Made by a program: the position numbers and the translations under genes | Shown here: piece after piece, positions 12,258 through 26,693 of the stretch | How the letters are laid out: every line of letters begins with the position of its first letter | Position numbering within the stretch: the first letter of the stretch is position 1 | Notes under the pieces: model-generated | The model's database searches: none | Seen by the model: the letters and a program-made list of their open reading frames with translations, nothing else | What the model was told of the DNA's origin: nothing | Origin: Ciona intestinalis | Taxonomy: Eukaryota > Chordata > Ascidiacea > Phlebobranchia > Cionidae | DNA: 64,000 bases | NCBI RefSeq assembly: GCF_000224145.3 | Contig: NC_020170.2 | Coordinates: 2,351,589-2,415,588, forward strand | Direction: 5' to 3'

Positions 12258-12550
12258 CTTTAATTGTGTATTCACCAAGATAGGAAAAGCAGCAAAGCAA
12301 AAAGGTGCAACACATGTAGAAATAAATAAAACAATTCGAGCAGTTCATTTTCTAAGACACCAACTAAAAGATACAAACACAGTTTAATAGCAGATGTGTT
12401 TAAAAGATTGCATACAATAATACATGGAAGCAAATTTTAAATGTCATGCAAAAGTAATAGGAAAACTCCCAAAGATAGCTTTATAAATAAATATTCCATT
12501 AAAAGTTAAGTGATTTTGGATTATGTATTTTTTTGGGAAGAAGACTTTTT

Positions 12551-15500
12551 CTAGTCACTATGTATGACAGTAGTAATATTATTGTGATCTGAAGTTAATG
12601 ATGAAAGTGAGTTGGAATCTCTTAACTGGACCAAACTTGCACTCAAGTGGTCATTAGAGTTGTTGTTTAAGTTAACATGTGATGATATGCTCTCATTAAG
12701 CGCGCTTAAACTTCGCTTGTGTTTCATATGCGTCTTCTTTCTATGCTTGCCAGGAGATTTCTTCTTATGCCTGAAAATTTTGCAAAAAATCATTTTTTCG
12801 TTTAATTATAAAACTATTTCAAAGATACAGAAATACTTTCGTGTCAAGATAAAAATAATACAGTGTGTCAATATAAAAAACCTTCTCTTTGTTTGTAAAA
12901 GACTTTTTTCTTCTTCCCAATCACTGAGTGAAATCTGGTCGTTATATTTGATGGCCTGTCTTGAATCAAAGTCAGGTGCCTGTTAAGCACAAAACGTTGA
13001 TAATTTATGTGGCATAGCCCAAAATTCAGTAGGAACATAAGTCATAGTTTCCAATATTGCACGAATGGTAAAATTTTATTGCAGCAACGTTTTGTCACCT
13101 AATGTTTTAAATCTGCCGAAAAGATTAGTTTTAAAGTTTTTTTGCAATAATGTCTAGTGCTATTCGGAAAAAAATTTCTAAAAAGATTTTCTGAATTGCA
13201 TTCCTAATAAAACAAAATTTTTGCTCCGATTCAGAATTACAGGAGCTCGTAAACAGGCACAGGGTGCACAACTTACTGTTACTGGACTACAACAACAAAA
13301 AAATAAAACATTGTTTTATTTCATACAAATAACGTTGTGAAAGTTACCTTCCCATTCCACCAACCATCAAAAGGTGTTGAAGGTACATGAGGGGCGTGCA
13401 TCTCGTGCCATCGTGAAGTGTCAATATTATCTGTGATACTTTTATACACAGGTCTACCACCAGGGGTGGAGATTGTAATGGTGGGGGTCATGGAATAACG
13501 ACGCTTACCACTTTTCGAAATTTCTAAAGTTTTGTAAATAAAGTCAAATATGAGAGTATGGGTCATGTGAATAAATGTAGAAAAAAATTTATGTATGTTT
13601 TGTGAATTAAATCAGATTAATCATAGGTTTTGGAAATAAAACATTAAAATATAAAAAATGTTCTAACAATATTCTAAAAAATAAATCAAATGTGACCACA
13701 TGAACAAAACTTGAGAAAATTTAATTCATACGAAAACAAATTTTCGCAAATGTATAATTCAATTAATTAAAATGAAACTTGAAGATTTTATGTTTTTCTA
13801 GAAAAAAAATTACTGAATTGAATTCCTATAAAAACATCATCTCACAATCCTACATATTTCCCGGAAAAAAAATTCACGAAATTTAATTCATATGAAAATC
13901 ATTAAACCTTCAACATTAGCAGAGGTTGATGCGGCCTCAATTATGTTTGGTGTCGTGTTCGCTGGTGCGAAACTAAAGTCATTGTTCTCGTGATTCACAT
14001 GATTAGAGGTTGGGTAGCTGGTTTGATCAAACCATGCACGATCTTCATTATCAGAATACACGGGATATTTCTCCACAATGATGGCTGGGTTGGATGCTAC
14101 CTCATTGCTTTGGAAAACATTAGAGTTTTTTTTGGAAGAAAATCAAATTTTCAAATTTTGGGTAAAATGTTAAAACTTCGGGTAAAATGTTCAAATTTTG
14201 GTAAAAAGATAAAAAACTAAAACAAAATTCTTTTAAAACAAACAATTTTCCTTAAAAAAACAATTTAACCTAAAAAAAAAAGAGTTAAAAACCCCAAAAT
14301 ACCTCTGATTTTGCGGGGCATTTCTTTCCGAAGAACTTGGTTTCAAATTTCCACGAATCATAATGTCCTGCAAACATAGATATCTTATAAAAGCAGCAGT
14401 GGTAATTTTAGGGGAGCGATGTACCTGGCACGAGGACGACTTCGTTTCATCCCATGCATCATTTATTTGGTTAAAAGCTGGATTTTTCTGATTCAACATC
14501 TCATTACTGTGGTTAATTCCACCTGTCAATCAAAAAGTTTATACCTGTCAATCATAAGATGGTTATGAATAACTCAGCATATTGGACAAAAACAATGTAA
14601 AAATACCAGCTTGTTGAACAAAAATAATGTAATATCAAACTAGAAGTTTAGATTAAGTCTGACATTGAGCTACGAATATATAGTAAGGTGGGGGAAGACG
14701 GCACACCTTTAGCACACAATATTCAAATATCCTGATCATGTTTTAAACAATTAACAACGGTTCATAAAAGTCGCGACGCTACGGTTTCATATTGCTTTGA
14801 ATATTTTTGTTTACAACTAAATGGGACAAGAAAATAGAACGAAAACGTGTCCGTCTTTCCCCACCTTAATATATTCTAAACTTTTAAACAAATATATAAC
14901 TTATAGTGCTTGTACTTTTTTCTTAAGTATTTTATTGTTTTTGGAATCTCCAAATAACAGGAACAAAAGCAACCCACCCATAGAGTTGGTTCTTCTCACA
15001 AGGTTATTGTTGGTAAGTGGTTGAAGTGTAGCTGGTTTACTTTTGTCACTACTTTTGTTCCTGTAATAAAACTACAGTTTAGCAATGCAAAAAACGAAAA
15101 ATATATGGACATACAACACTGCAATTTTCAACATTTGTTTTTGGTGCAAATATTGCTTTTGTTTTATTTAAAATTAGGCGTGTATGATTTACTGCAGGGC
15201 CCTTGTACACTGTGCATGTATAAGATCAGAGTCAGACCAAAAGGATACAGTTTGAGGTTTGATGCTTCACTACAGCAGCCGTTTGTATCATTGGGCAAGA
15301 CAGTAAACTTCAATTGCTACAATCTAGTGGTTCTTAGGGGTTGTCCAAATTATATGTCATACAAAAAAACGAAAAAAACCATTTTTCATTTCAAAGTTAC
15401 ACCTATGATAACCCAAAAGCCCGATATGTATAAAACAGAACAGTGACTGTCATTGCCCGTCACACAAAGACAAATAAGTGAAATTCATTTGTTGATTGAT

Positions 15501-18500
15501 TTACCTCATCCTGATGAAGTAAAAGACAAAAAAAGACAAAAAAATAACTCATCACCTCAAAGTTACACATATGATAACCCAAAAGCATGATATGTATAAA
15601 ACAGAACAGTGACTGTCATTGCCCGTCACACAAAGACAAATAAGTGAAATTCATTTGTTGATTGATCTACCTCATCCTGATGAAGTAAGGGACGAAAAAA
15701 TAAAAATAAATAACTCATCACCTCAAAGTTACACACATGATAACCCAAAAGCCCGATATGTATAAAACAGAACAGTGACAGTTATTGCCCGTCACACAAA
15801 GACAAACAAGCGAAATTTATTTGTTGATTGATCTACCTCATCCTGATGAAGGGAGGGGCAAGCCACTCACTTACAGAACTCATCTCCGAATCGTTTCTCA
15901 CTCGACTTCGCTGTCGGATCATTCTACGCTCCGATACACTATGTAGCTTTTCTGTGATGTCATAATGAAAAGCAAATTTCATCTATGATGTCATAACAAA
16001 ATTCCCAAAAATAAAATGTAGAACTTTTTTTTAAATGTAGGATTTTTTTATCTTTCTATAACTGCTTTGGTCAGTAATTTATTCAAAACAAACATTTTTT
16101 AAAAAGAAAGATTTTTTGCGTATATTGGTAATAAAGATAACAGATAAAATTATATAACGACTACATTGATAGATAAATGACCTTCAAGTGTGGATTGATT
16201 TTCTTCAACAGCAACTTTAAGTTTATCTTGTGTTAATTCATCTAGCAGCTGGAAACATGAAAAGTTTTAAGTACAAAATAAATCCTTAAGAAAAATGTTC
16301 TTATATTTTTTTTTGTTAAAATAAATCCTACCAAAATTTTCCTATATTTTAAATTTTTATATAGACAGAAGTGTCCTTGGGCAGATACTTAACAGCCATA
16401 AAATTACACACATGGTAAGCAGGCAGAGCATTTACACATGTATACATTGTTGTTATAATGGGCCAAATCTGGCCCAAATTCTAAGTGCTCTAAAAAATAA
16501 ATAAAACCATAGATATTATACCTTAATATTAATATCTTCAAGGTAGGCAAGTCTTTCATGAATAACTGAGAGATGATTCAATAAATTGGATTCGTTTTCT
16601 CTCATTTCCTCAACAGAATCCAACAGTCTAGTCAACCTATGATTTCAATTTAGATGCTTTATTTTAATTCTAAATGAATTTCTTACGCAGAAAAGGATAT
16701 TACATGGGTGTTTTTAATGTATAGAAAACAAATTTAAAGTATAGGAACACTTTAATGTGTTGGTTACTTTAACGTATAGGTATCTGCAAAACAAATTTAA
16801 AACAGGTTTTTTCAGCACATTTTATTAAGCCCGCTTTTGGATGGGCGCAGATGTGTCATTAAATTTTAACAAATTCCCAGGAAAAAAGTGTTTTTTTTTA
16901 TATTCCAAACAAGTAATCACAATTTTTTTTTATATTATCTTACAAATTACCAATTTTTTTTATATTCAACATGAAAAATTGAGCATATGCTTTGTAAAGT
17001 ATTACTTTTTATAAATAATATGCTCCACAAACAGATCCAAAATTCTTAAACTGTCGTGTAATTAAACAATTTTAAAATCACCTTTGTAAAATACTAAATA
17101 TTATTAAAAATATTAGATTTTATTAGTTACACCCATACCTGTCTCTGTCATAGTTTTTATTGACAGCCTCAGTTGGATTGTTTTGGTTTCTTGATCGAAA
17201 GAATTCATCCACACAATCTTCCTCAAAATCGTGAAGTTTTTCAACATCGTCATCATCGAGGAAAAGTTCTAATCGACAACAACGATGACCAAGTATTTAA
17301 ATTTTTTTTTTTGAAACAGAAAATTGCAACTTCATATTTGCACTAGTTTCAGATTTATTTTTAATCCCAGTATATGTACTTAAAATTTCAATTTAGTGAA
17401 AAAAATTAGTGCATATATGTACTAATGTGGACTGGTGAAAAAAATCAGTTTTTTTACAATGTTTTGAGCTTTGTCTATTGCCAACAAATGTATGTTTTAT
17501 TACCTTAACAATTACAACTTATTTTTAGAAATATTAAAAACACTAATTTCCTAAAAAAAAATTGTATATGCAGTAATGTGGAAATACTTTTTTATAAACA
17601 CAAGCGTTTTTTACATTGTTTTAAGCTTTGGCTATTATTAACACATCTTTTAATACCTTAACATTAAAACAATTTTTTTACTAAAATAGCAAAAAAAATA
17701 TTTCCTTAAAATCTTTATCTCTCCAAACTCACTGAGTCCTCTGTCAGAGGAGCTGCTCTTCCTCTTCTTAAAAATTCTTCCGATGATCATGGAGATGTAA
17801 CTGATAAGAATGAGAGGAGGGGGGAGGACGGGACGAAGCTCGTACTCAACGATCATAAGGTAACGTTGAAACTTCCAGATTCGATCAGAATATGTTTTTA
17901 CTCGAGCAAACGTATTGCTAGAAAAAAAAATTGAAAAAAAAAAATTGAAACTGAGTAAAAATTGACTAGCTTTAGAACATCAACAAATTAATTTTACAGT
18001 AAATTTTTAAATTAATAGTAATAATTGAAAATGTAAAAGTACTCACTTGAAAACAGCAATAAGTAGATTAAGTAGAAGTATGTTTGCTACAAGGAGGTAG
18101 ATGGTCATGAAAGTTGGAGCTATCCACGAACCAACAGAACATAAATTATCGTAGTTATCTGCACTGCAAGCTGCGAGGAATCACATTGTGTTAATTGACC
18201 AAAAGTCGAAATAAGTCATGGCAGTTTTGCATTATTTTGGGGTAACAGAACACTTAGGAAAGTTTGGGTGTGTTTGTGGCACATTATATTTAAAAAAAAA
18301 CATATTTACATGTTTTTGATAAATTACTTTGTGCTTTAAACTTATCCCTACATCAGTTTGTTATTTGGGGTAAAATTTAAAGTGGCCTACCAAAGAAAAT
18401 TAAAAATTTTGATCTAAAAGTACCACCAAAGTTTCAAAAAATAAAACAGCTTCTAAAAAATAGTCTGAAAACAAACCGCTGAAAAAAAAAAACGACCTAA

Positions 18501-21500
18501 AAAAGTCAATTTCTAGTTTAACTACTAAAATTAGTTATTATAAACACAAATAAAAACCTTATCATAGGGTAGTATATAAGCTTATCTAAAACATTGATAA
18601 TTAAACTCACGGTCAATAGTTCCAGCGTAAACTTCTCCATACAACATAAAGTAAGGTTCCAATGCAACGTCCTTCAATAAACTCCACTTTGCTGTTTCAT
18701 TAGGGTGAAGAACCGCCTGTAGGTTTTGGTAAAGTTTTATTATATAAGGGGGAGGTCCTCTAGCAGGACATGCCATGGGACGTGATATTTAGGCCAGAAT
18801 TTGACCATTACCACAATTTGTTTTAGTTGTTTAATATTTTTGGCAGATTTTTAATATTTTTTTTTAAGAGTTTTAATATTCTTGGTAATGGCCCAACTCT
18901 GACCTACATCCCAGACCACATGGCCCACACACATATAGAATAAAGTTGTCGCAGCAGATGTAAAAGAAACAGAAATTGTAACCAGTATTCCAGAAATCTA
19001 CACCCAATCAATGATTTTTAAAATTATTTTTTTTAAATTTTCAATAGTACGAAAAATATTACTAACTATTTGGTAATTTTAAAAAGGAAAAAAAATCTAT
19101 TTTTTGGGTAGGGTTTATTACCTGACGTGCGACCCCAAAGCTTGCAAGCACAACAGCAAGCAGGATGATAAAAGTTCCAAGATCCACCATCATTTTCCCC
19201 ATCAATGTTACGTATGGTCCGAGGTATTTACTTACACTAAGGGCAAAAGTGTTTTCAATCAAATTAAACAGTAATACGATAGTAAATGTGTTTTCAACAT
19301 GTAACTTAATATACAATGGGTGTTCATTATTCATACATAATATTATTTTATATTATGTTGAATATTAGACAAAAAACGTCCGTTAACATCTAATTTACTA
19401 AATAAAAGTTACTTTTTTTGCAAGATTTGCTTCTACAATGTGTACATAAGAAATACTATAGCTATTTTCGATTTACAACTATTCATAATGCATTTTTTCA
19501 TAATGCATTTACAACTATTCATAACTGACATACCTGAAAATATTAAGCAAATGAGAATACCAAAGTACGATATTGGCACAGTAGATCGCACGTCCAACTT
19601 TTAGTAGATAGGGATCGTTTGAAAGTCGCAAACCCAGCCCAATAAAGAACATACTGAGGGTAAGAACCTCCACAAGGTTCCAGAACTTTCCGCACCAAAT
19701 TTTCACCTTTTGTTTTGTACCACTGGGCTCTGAAACCACGATTTCACGCACCTGAAAAATTTGAATTTTAACTGAATTTTGGTTTTAAACTTTTTAAAGT
19801 CACAGTGCAATTATAATAAAATCTGGATCTGTTTAAAGTTAGCACAATCTTAAAATTACAATTTATATACATTTGACTTTTTTTTTTCATAACACAGGCA
19901 AAAAATTAGATTTTACTGTGGGGTAAGACGTGACACTTTTACAGCATAATATCTAAACATCCTGATCGTGTCTGAACAATTAAAAATATTCTATGAAAAT
20001 CATGAGATACGGCTTTATAATACATTGAATATTCTTTGTTTACTACAAATTGGAACAGGAAAATTAAACAAAAAGTGTCCCACCTTCCCCCACCCTACTA
20101 TATGTTGATATGCAAACTTTCATAGCGGACAGTTTATTAAACAATAGTGAATATGCACACATGTAGTAAAGTTTGTATTTCAATTTGTTCCACTTACTTT
20201 TTCAATGGTCACAGTGATAGCATGTGAGATTACTATCCATTCATATATTGACGGCAAATTTTCCAGTCGAACCTAAATCCAAGAAAAAAGTAAGTGACAT
20301 TTAGGTGCCTATGAAACGCATTAGGTGTGAATAATGGAAAACTTTTCTGAAAATGGGTATGAAAAATGTATTTAATTTTACAAAAAAACTGCAAACAATA
20401 AGAGGCATAAAAAATGGATTCATTTGGACAAAATCTAAACCATTTTGACTAAGTTATGTAATACTTTACTAAGACCACAATATTTTACCCATAAATGTCC
20501 TAATTTACTAACTTATATGCAATGATTTACAATATATGCCTACTGGTAAAAAGTCTATATTGGCTTTCTATTCTATACGCCAAATTTTTACTATTTCATA
20601 CACAATTTTTTTTTTTATAACTTACAAGCACAACAAAGGTAAAGAGAGATAGAATGACTGTATAAAGCATCGTGTGCATCCAGAACTTTGTGATGGGAGC
20701 GTTATAAAACTCGTATACTTTCTTCCGGAAACCGATCTGTTTCCTCCGCATCGTGAGGATCACGTAAGCATCCTCTCCTCTCTGCTCCGAGATGTCACGA
20801 CCCAGAATGTCAGGTTTCTATGGCAACAACATCGGGGATTTGTATGACGAGGCAAAATTAGATCTTGTAAGCATGCAGTAAGGTTTGATGTGTATATTTT
20901 GTAAAAATTGTTACGATGCGGAAAAATATGACCTATTCAATTTAACAAAGATATTGTCAGATAAAAAGATTTAAAAAATTAATAAAAAGTTTTTGGATAA
21001 AAATTAATGTGGGTTGTGCATAACTGATGGCTTTTCATGCATTAAATTAAAAACAAGCTCTCTAGCACCCACCGGCAGTGCACCTGACGTCACACTTCTA
21101 CCACTTGATGATGAACTGGAGCTTGAAACTGAGCTAGAGCTTGAACTGGAACTGAAAAATAGAAAAGATAAATGAACAGGAAGTAAAAAGTTGGGCACTG
21201 AAGAATCCTACCCCCAATCAAACAATAAATTGTGGTTACAATTTGGGGTTAGTAGAAGGGGGGAAGATTTTACACCAGCGAAAAAATTGTTTTAGGAATA
21301 TTTTTGAGTCTTTACCCTTCCACGGAAGAAGACACGCTTGAAACTTCATGGAGATGTTCAGCCACTGTCTGAGGCATCAACTGAAGCTCCTCGTGTGTCT
21401 TGAACTCCAACATAAGGATGGTGGGAGGCAGGAGGATGCCAAGGATCACCTTAGTGGCGACAAAGTTGAATATTAAAACTAAACTTACATTTTTGTTATA

Positions 21501-24500
21501 TATATTTATTTTGTTTTAATATTTGTCTATTCGAATACTATAGCGAAGATGATTGCAATAAAACTATGTAAACAAAAAATTCGTAACTACTTTCTAACTT
21601 CAGTCTGGTTTAAACAACATTGTAATAAAAATATTTTTTTAAAAAGGTAGCACAGTAAACTTATTTTCAAAATTTCTGGCAAATGTATCCTGCTGTTGCT
21701 ACCAGAAATAATTCATTTTTTTACAAAACTAACAAATGTTTTATTAATTTTATAAAATTCGACTTATAGAAAAATAAATAAATATAACATAGATTTTTAA
21801 ACCCAAAATTTTAGCCCAAAGTATTTCAAATCCAGCTCACTTTTAAGCTCGAGTTTTTCCTCATAGACAAACCACCCATCCACAAATCATTAAGCAGAAG
21901 TTGCACACAAGGATGGGCAATGAAGTCCCTGTGTTTGGCTGCCACTGCCAAGCTAAGACATGTGTGTCTGCTCCACTGTTTCAACTCGTATGTTAGAATA
22001 TGTTGTGTAGCATCATCATCTGCATGGTAGCAAACCTCAAGCAGTTGGATAGCTAGGTCTTGAAATTCTCTGCGTATGAAATATGTAATACATTGAAATT
22101 TTCCGCTTATGCAATATGTCATACATTGAAATTTTCCGCTTATGCAATATGTCATACATTGAAATTTTCCGCTTATGCAATATGTCATACATTGAAATTT
22201 TCCGCTTATGCAATATGTGATGCATTGAAATTTTCAGCTTACGCAATATGTAATGTATTGAAAACCATTACTTTGAATAAGCTTTAAGTTGGTCTGATTC
22301 CTCCACATCTAAATCATCATCTGCAGCTTCCTTAGCCATGGCTTTGTATAACTTGCATGCAACTAATGCCTGGTGGAAGTAAGTGTTTTAGTTTGGATAG
22401 CACAATGTTGTTAAATAACGATTTTTCCGAATACAGAAAAAGGTGTTCTGAGAAATTATATTTGTTATATTGTTATAAATAATATCAAAACTAATTCTTA
22501 TAGGAATATGAACATATTAGGCTACTGGAGACTGTTTATAGACAAGCACAGGGTCTAAGCCAGTTTGGTGATCAACTATATAACAGCAAAAAAATGGGCT
22601 TTGCTTCCAGGCATACTATAAGTCTAAAAAAAATCCTCTGGTATGTTTTTTCTTTAAGCACAGGAGTAAAAATTGTCAGAATATCTCTTTTAAAGATATA
22701 AGTCTTAACTTCAAAAATTTGCAAAAAAACGCCAGAAGATTTTTGTAAAGATAGATATTAATCTTACTTTTACAGCAACAAAACGCCAAAAGATCTCTTT
22801 TCATAAATATAAATCTTAACTTTTGCAAAAGTAATTGCCAGAACATTTCTTTTAAAGATATAAATATTAACTTTATTTTGCTGAAAAAAAACCAAGATCT
22901 TTTTAAAGCAAAAAAGTTATTGTTAACCTTACTTTTGCAATTGCTTCTTCTCCCTGTTGCCACATAAACAAGGCCATTTTCTGGCGTTTCATAATCAGGG
23001 CCCACATTAATAGTTCATTGAATGGGTAGGGAAAATCCTTGGGCAGGTTGGGGGATGCTGAATTCGATTTACTGTCGTGGGTCATCGCGTCGGTCGTTGG
23101 ATTGTTAAAAAGCTGGAAATGAAATTATTGTATAATGAGTTATGGAGTAATGGGAGATGCATGATAAAAGATATTGGCTGGGTTTTAACTTAAAAGGGGA
23201 AAGAATGTTGCTTTTTCATTACAAAATGGATATTAATTTTGTCGAGTCTAACCTCATTGTTTATTTAGGCACATTAAAATCTTTTTTACACAAACCAATT
23301 TTCGCAACAGGTGGTAGAACGGTTTGCTAGATTTTACAATGTATAAGTTCGCGAGACTTTGCCCGATACAAATAAGTTATAAGTTTGCCAGATACAATGT
23401 ATGTTAGGACAGTTTGATGTGGTTTTAATAAGAGTCAATAATACATGACTTACATCAGTTCTGGTTGAAGAACTTGTCATTTGACCAATGTTGGGCAAAC
23501 CGATGCGAAAACTAAGCTGTTTCTTCATGCCTGTTGCTGGCTTGTTTTTCGAAGCATAGTAAAGTCGAAAACGTTTTCTTGTGTAGCTACATCTATAAGC
23601 ACCTCCCATAAGTAGCTCAATAACCTGTTCAGAGAGAAATTACTATGTTTACTGTTGACATACAGGAAATGAAATAACAGATTAATATTTTTTGTCAGTC
23701 ATATTATAAACATGACAGCTCATATGTAAAATACGTTTTTATTTCATTTGTTTCGGTTTAAAAAATTGTCTTCGGTAATGTAAAGTAATATATAAACTTT
23801 ATTCCTTTTTATGTGGATTTTAATTAAATTATCTCAAACAAAACACACTGTGCATATAGACAGCATATTACATAGAAATACACTATATTAAAATAAATTA
23901 AATTTTTATAATACTGTGTACATAACAGCATATTGCGAAAAATTTCATTAAATTAAAAATAGATTAAATTAAATACTTGTAAAACTGTGTACATAAACCA
24001 CATATTGCGAATAACTGCATCAAATTAGGAATAAATTAAATTTTGTGTATATAAACAGCATATTGTAAAAAAATTCACTTCATAAAAAAATACTTGTAAA
24101 ACTGTGTACATAAACAGCATATTGCGAAGAATTTGACTAAATTAGGAATAAATTAAATTTAATATTTGTTATCTCACCAATCCAATGTCAGTTAGAGTGA
24201 ATCGATAACCAGGTGGAATATTCTTTTTAACGTCGTTCATTAGGTAAACAACATTTACCGGTAAGGGGGTCTAAAAAATTATTGATTTTCGGTAAAGAAG
24301 TCTGAAAAATTATTAAATTTCTGTCAGAATTTGACATTTTTTCATAGACATACAATGTACCTACAAAATTATTCACCAATTAAAGGTAAAACCAGACGTT
24401 TTGAAGTCGAAAATTTGTTTGGGGGGCAACGTTCTTAGATTTACTTAAATAAAAAATAAAACAATGACTAAGTTATGTTATACTTATTATAAACCATGCA

Positions 24501-26662
24501 GTCATGTTAGTTTTTATACACAAAAACATGTTCCTATGCTAAAATAAATGTTTACCCAATAAAACTTAAGTTATAATACTTTACCATTACCATGTAATCA
24601 TTTACGAAATTATATATGCAACACTTTACCATGTATGTATAAAGCCTCAAGCTTTTTATGCTATATGGCTTAAAATCAGCAGGACCAAGATTTATACCAA
24701 ACAAAATTGATCTATCACTTCAATGTCAGAATCTGATACCACACACTTTGTTTTATGCTAGTATTACTATTAAGTCTACCCAATTTCTTATTTTATATGG
24801 TTTAATTGAAGTCCAAAAGCACTGTATGCCAGCAGATCTGAGATCAAGACCATATTTGTGAATTACTCCAAAACCAGACTGCTTCACTAAATGGTAAAGC
24901 TGGTCCATAATTATTAAATTAATTTACCGCATTGTAAAGTTCTTCAAGTCTATGCACAGTAAGAAACTTATGCATGCTGACACCATTTTCCATAAGTAGT
25001 TTAACGAACTCCACGCGATCAGCAATCAAAGCATCCATCATAGCTTGCTCCAATGACAACACCTGCGACCAGGAATATAAATGATTGACTGCATTGCATT
25101 TAATTTATTAAAATCTCAAAATAGTTATCTGCTGGATTTAAAGCTGTAGCTTAACTATTATGTTAATTTTTGTTAGAATCACACTGTAGGCTAGTGTTTT
25201 CCAAACTAGGGATCACATAACTGAATTCAGAGTATACCAATTCTGCCTAGTTCATATGAAGTAGTGTATATATACTACTATTAACTGTGAAGCGTTGGAA
25301 AAATTTTTGGAGATAAAAGGGGTCTTGGGCAAAAAAGTTTGGGAAGCCCTGCTGTAAGTAATAGGCAGCAAGAAAAAATAGATTAAATAGGCATAAAGCA
25401 AGCAGTACACAAATTACCGGCCACTGTCTTCCATATACAAATATTTGGCTTGTAGCTATGTCAATACGATTCCATGCCAGTGCAAGGTTAAGCATGTCTG
25501 GTGCTGATTTACACTGAGCTGTAAAAATAAACTTTGATTAAATTATATTGATATTAAAGCAGAATATGGTAATGGACCAATTTTGGCATAAGTTCCATAC
25601 CCATTTGCCAGCCTTATCATAGGGCCTAAACCCGGGGTGGCAGGGCGGGTAGACTTACCCTTAAATTTTCTGTACTGCAATAATAGTAAACATTACATTG
25701 AATAAGTTAGATTTGTTTTACAGGAATGGGTATTTAACTATCCCTGCCTCCCCTGTGTTTTTAAAAGTTTGGTACCTATGGCCTCCCTGGGCTGCCTCAA
25801 CATAGGGCCTACACCACATACAGTTACAGTAAATATTTACGTACCTTTTAACGTGGCAGTGAGTATTGCAATGTCTATATCATCCTGGTTGGACCCCTGG
25901 CCCATCCTGAATATGGTTATCTGTGGGAAAAAAGTTTTGAGGATAACATATATATACATGAATTGTAGCACCGAGTTTTGTATACTTTTATTTATGAGTA
26001 TGCTGAAATTTAACTTTGTACATTTTTACAATTGGCTATGTAAAATAATGAATAATAACAGATATATTGTTGTAACGGAAACTTAAACAAATGCAGATAT
26101 AAAAAATTCACACTAGCTCCTATAATTTTAATCGTTACTTTTTTTACATTTTTTTTCTAGATTTATTATTGAATTATAATAACTATACCCAAAAAGGCTA
26201 AAAATGTCAAAATTAAATAAAAATGATTTTTCTAACTCACAAGGTCTTTTTTCTTAATGCACTCCATAATAGATATAAAGATATATTGAGCTTGGTCACG
26301 CCTGCATTTGAACGTATCTTCAATGAGGACAAGCAGTTGAAGTCGCAACTCTTCAATCATAAACCTAAAACCATACAACGTGTCTCTACTTTTTATGTTT
26401 GCCTTTGTTGAAAAACAAAACATTTTTGTTCTCATAAAATTTGAAGGAATTTTTAATACTGCTATAAATCATAATTTGAGTCTTAGAAAATCCTAACAAA
26501 ATGATTATAAATTAGTTTAATTTTACCATTGATGTGTAATGTTTAGCTTCGTATCCAAAAAAGTTATTTTTGTATTAGTATAATTGCTCAAAGTGGTCAA
26601 TATTGCCGTAATCACAGTTAGAGTCTCAAAAATCCTGATACTGAAAAAATGATTATGTATAA

Positions 26663-26693
<31 letters not shown>

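Noticed and set aside
14821..15446. Plus-strand frames of 67 and 141 codons in a TRPM intron
   Set aside because: They fall on a MITE end and a degraded SINE; the sequence is explained by repeats.
15392..15850. CRISPR-like array of repeats
   Set aside because: Units are about 166 bp, contiguous, with no spacers, derived from a SINE tail, in an animal intron.
22037..22287. Repetitive proteins with [15 protein letters not shown] or [15 protein letters not shown] units
   Set aside because: They are translations of the 33-bp intronic tandem repeat on both strands; open only because 33 is divisible by three.
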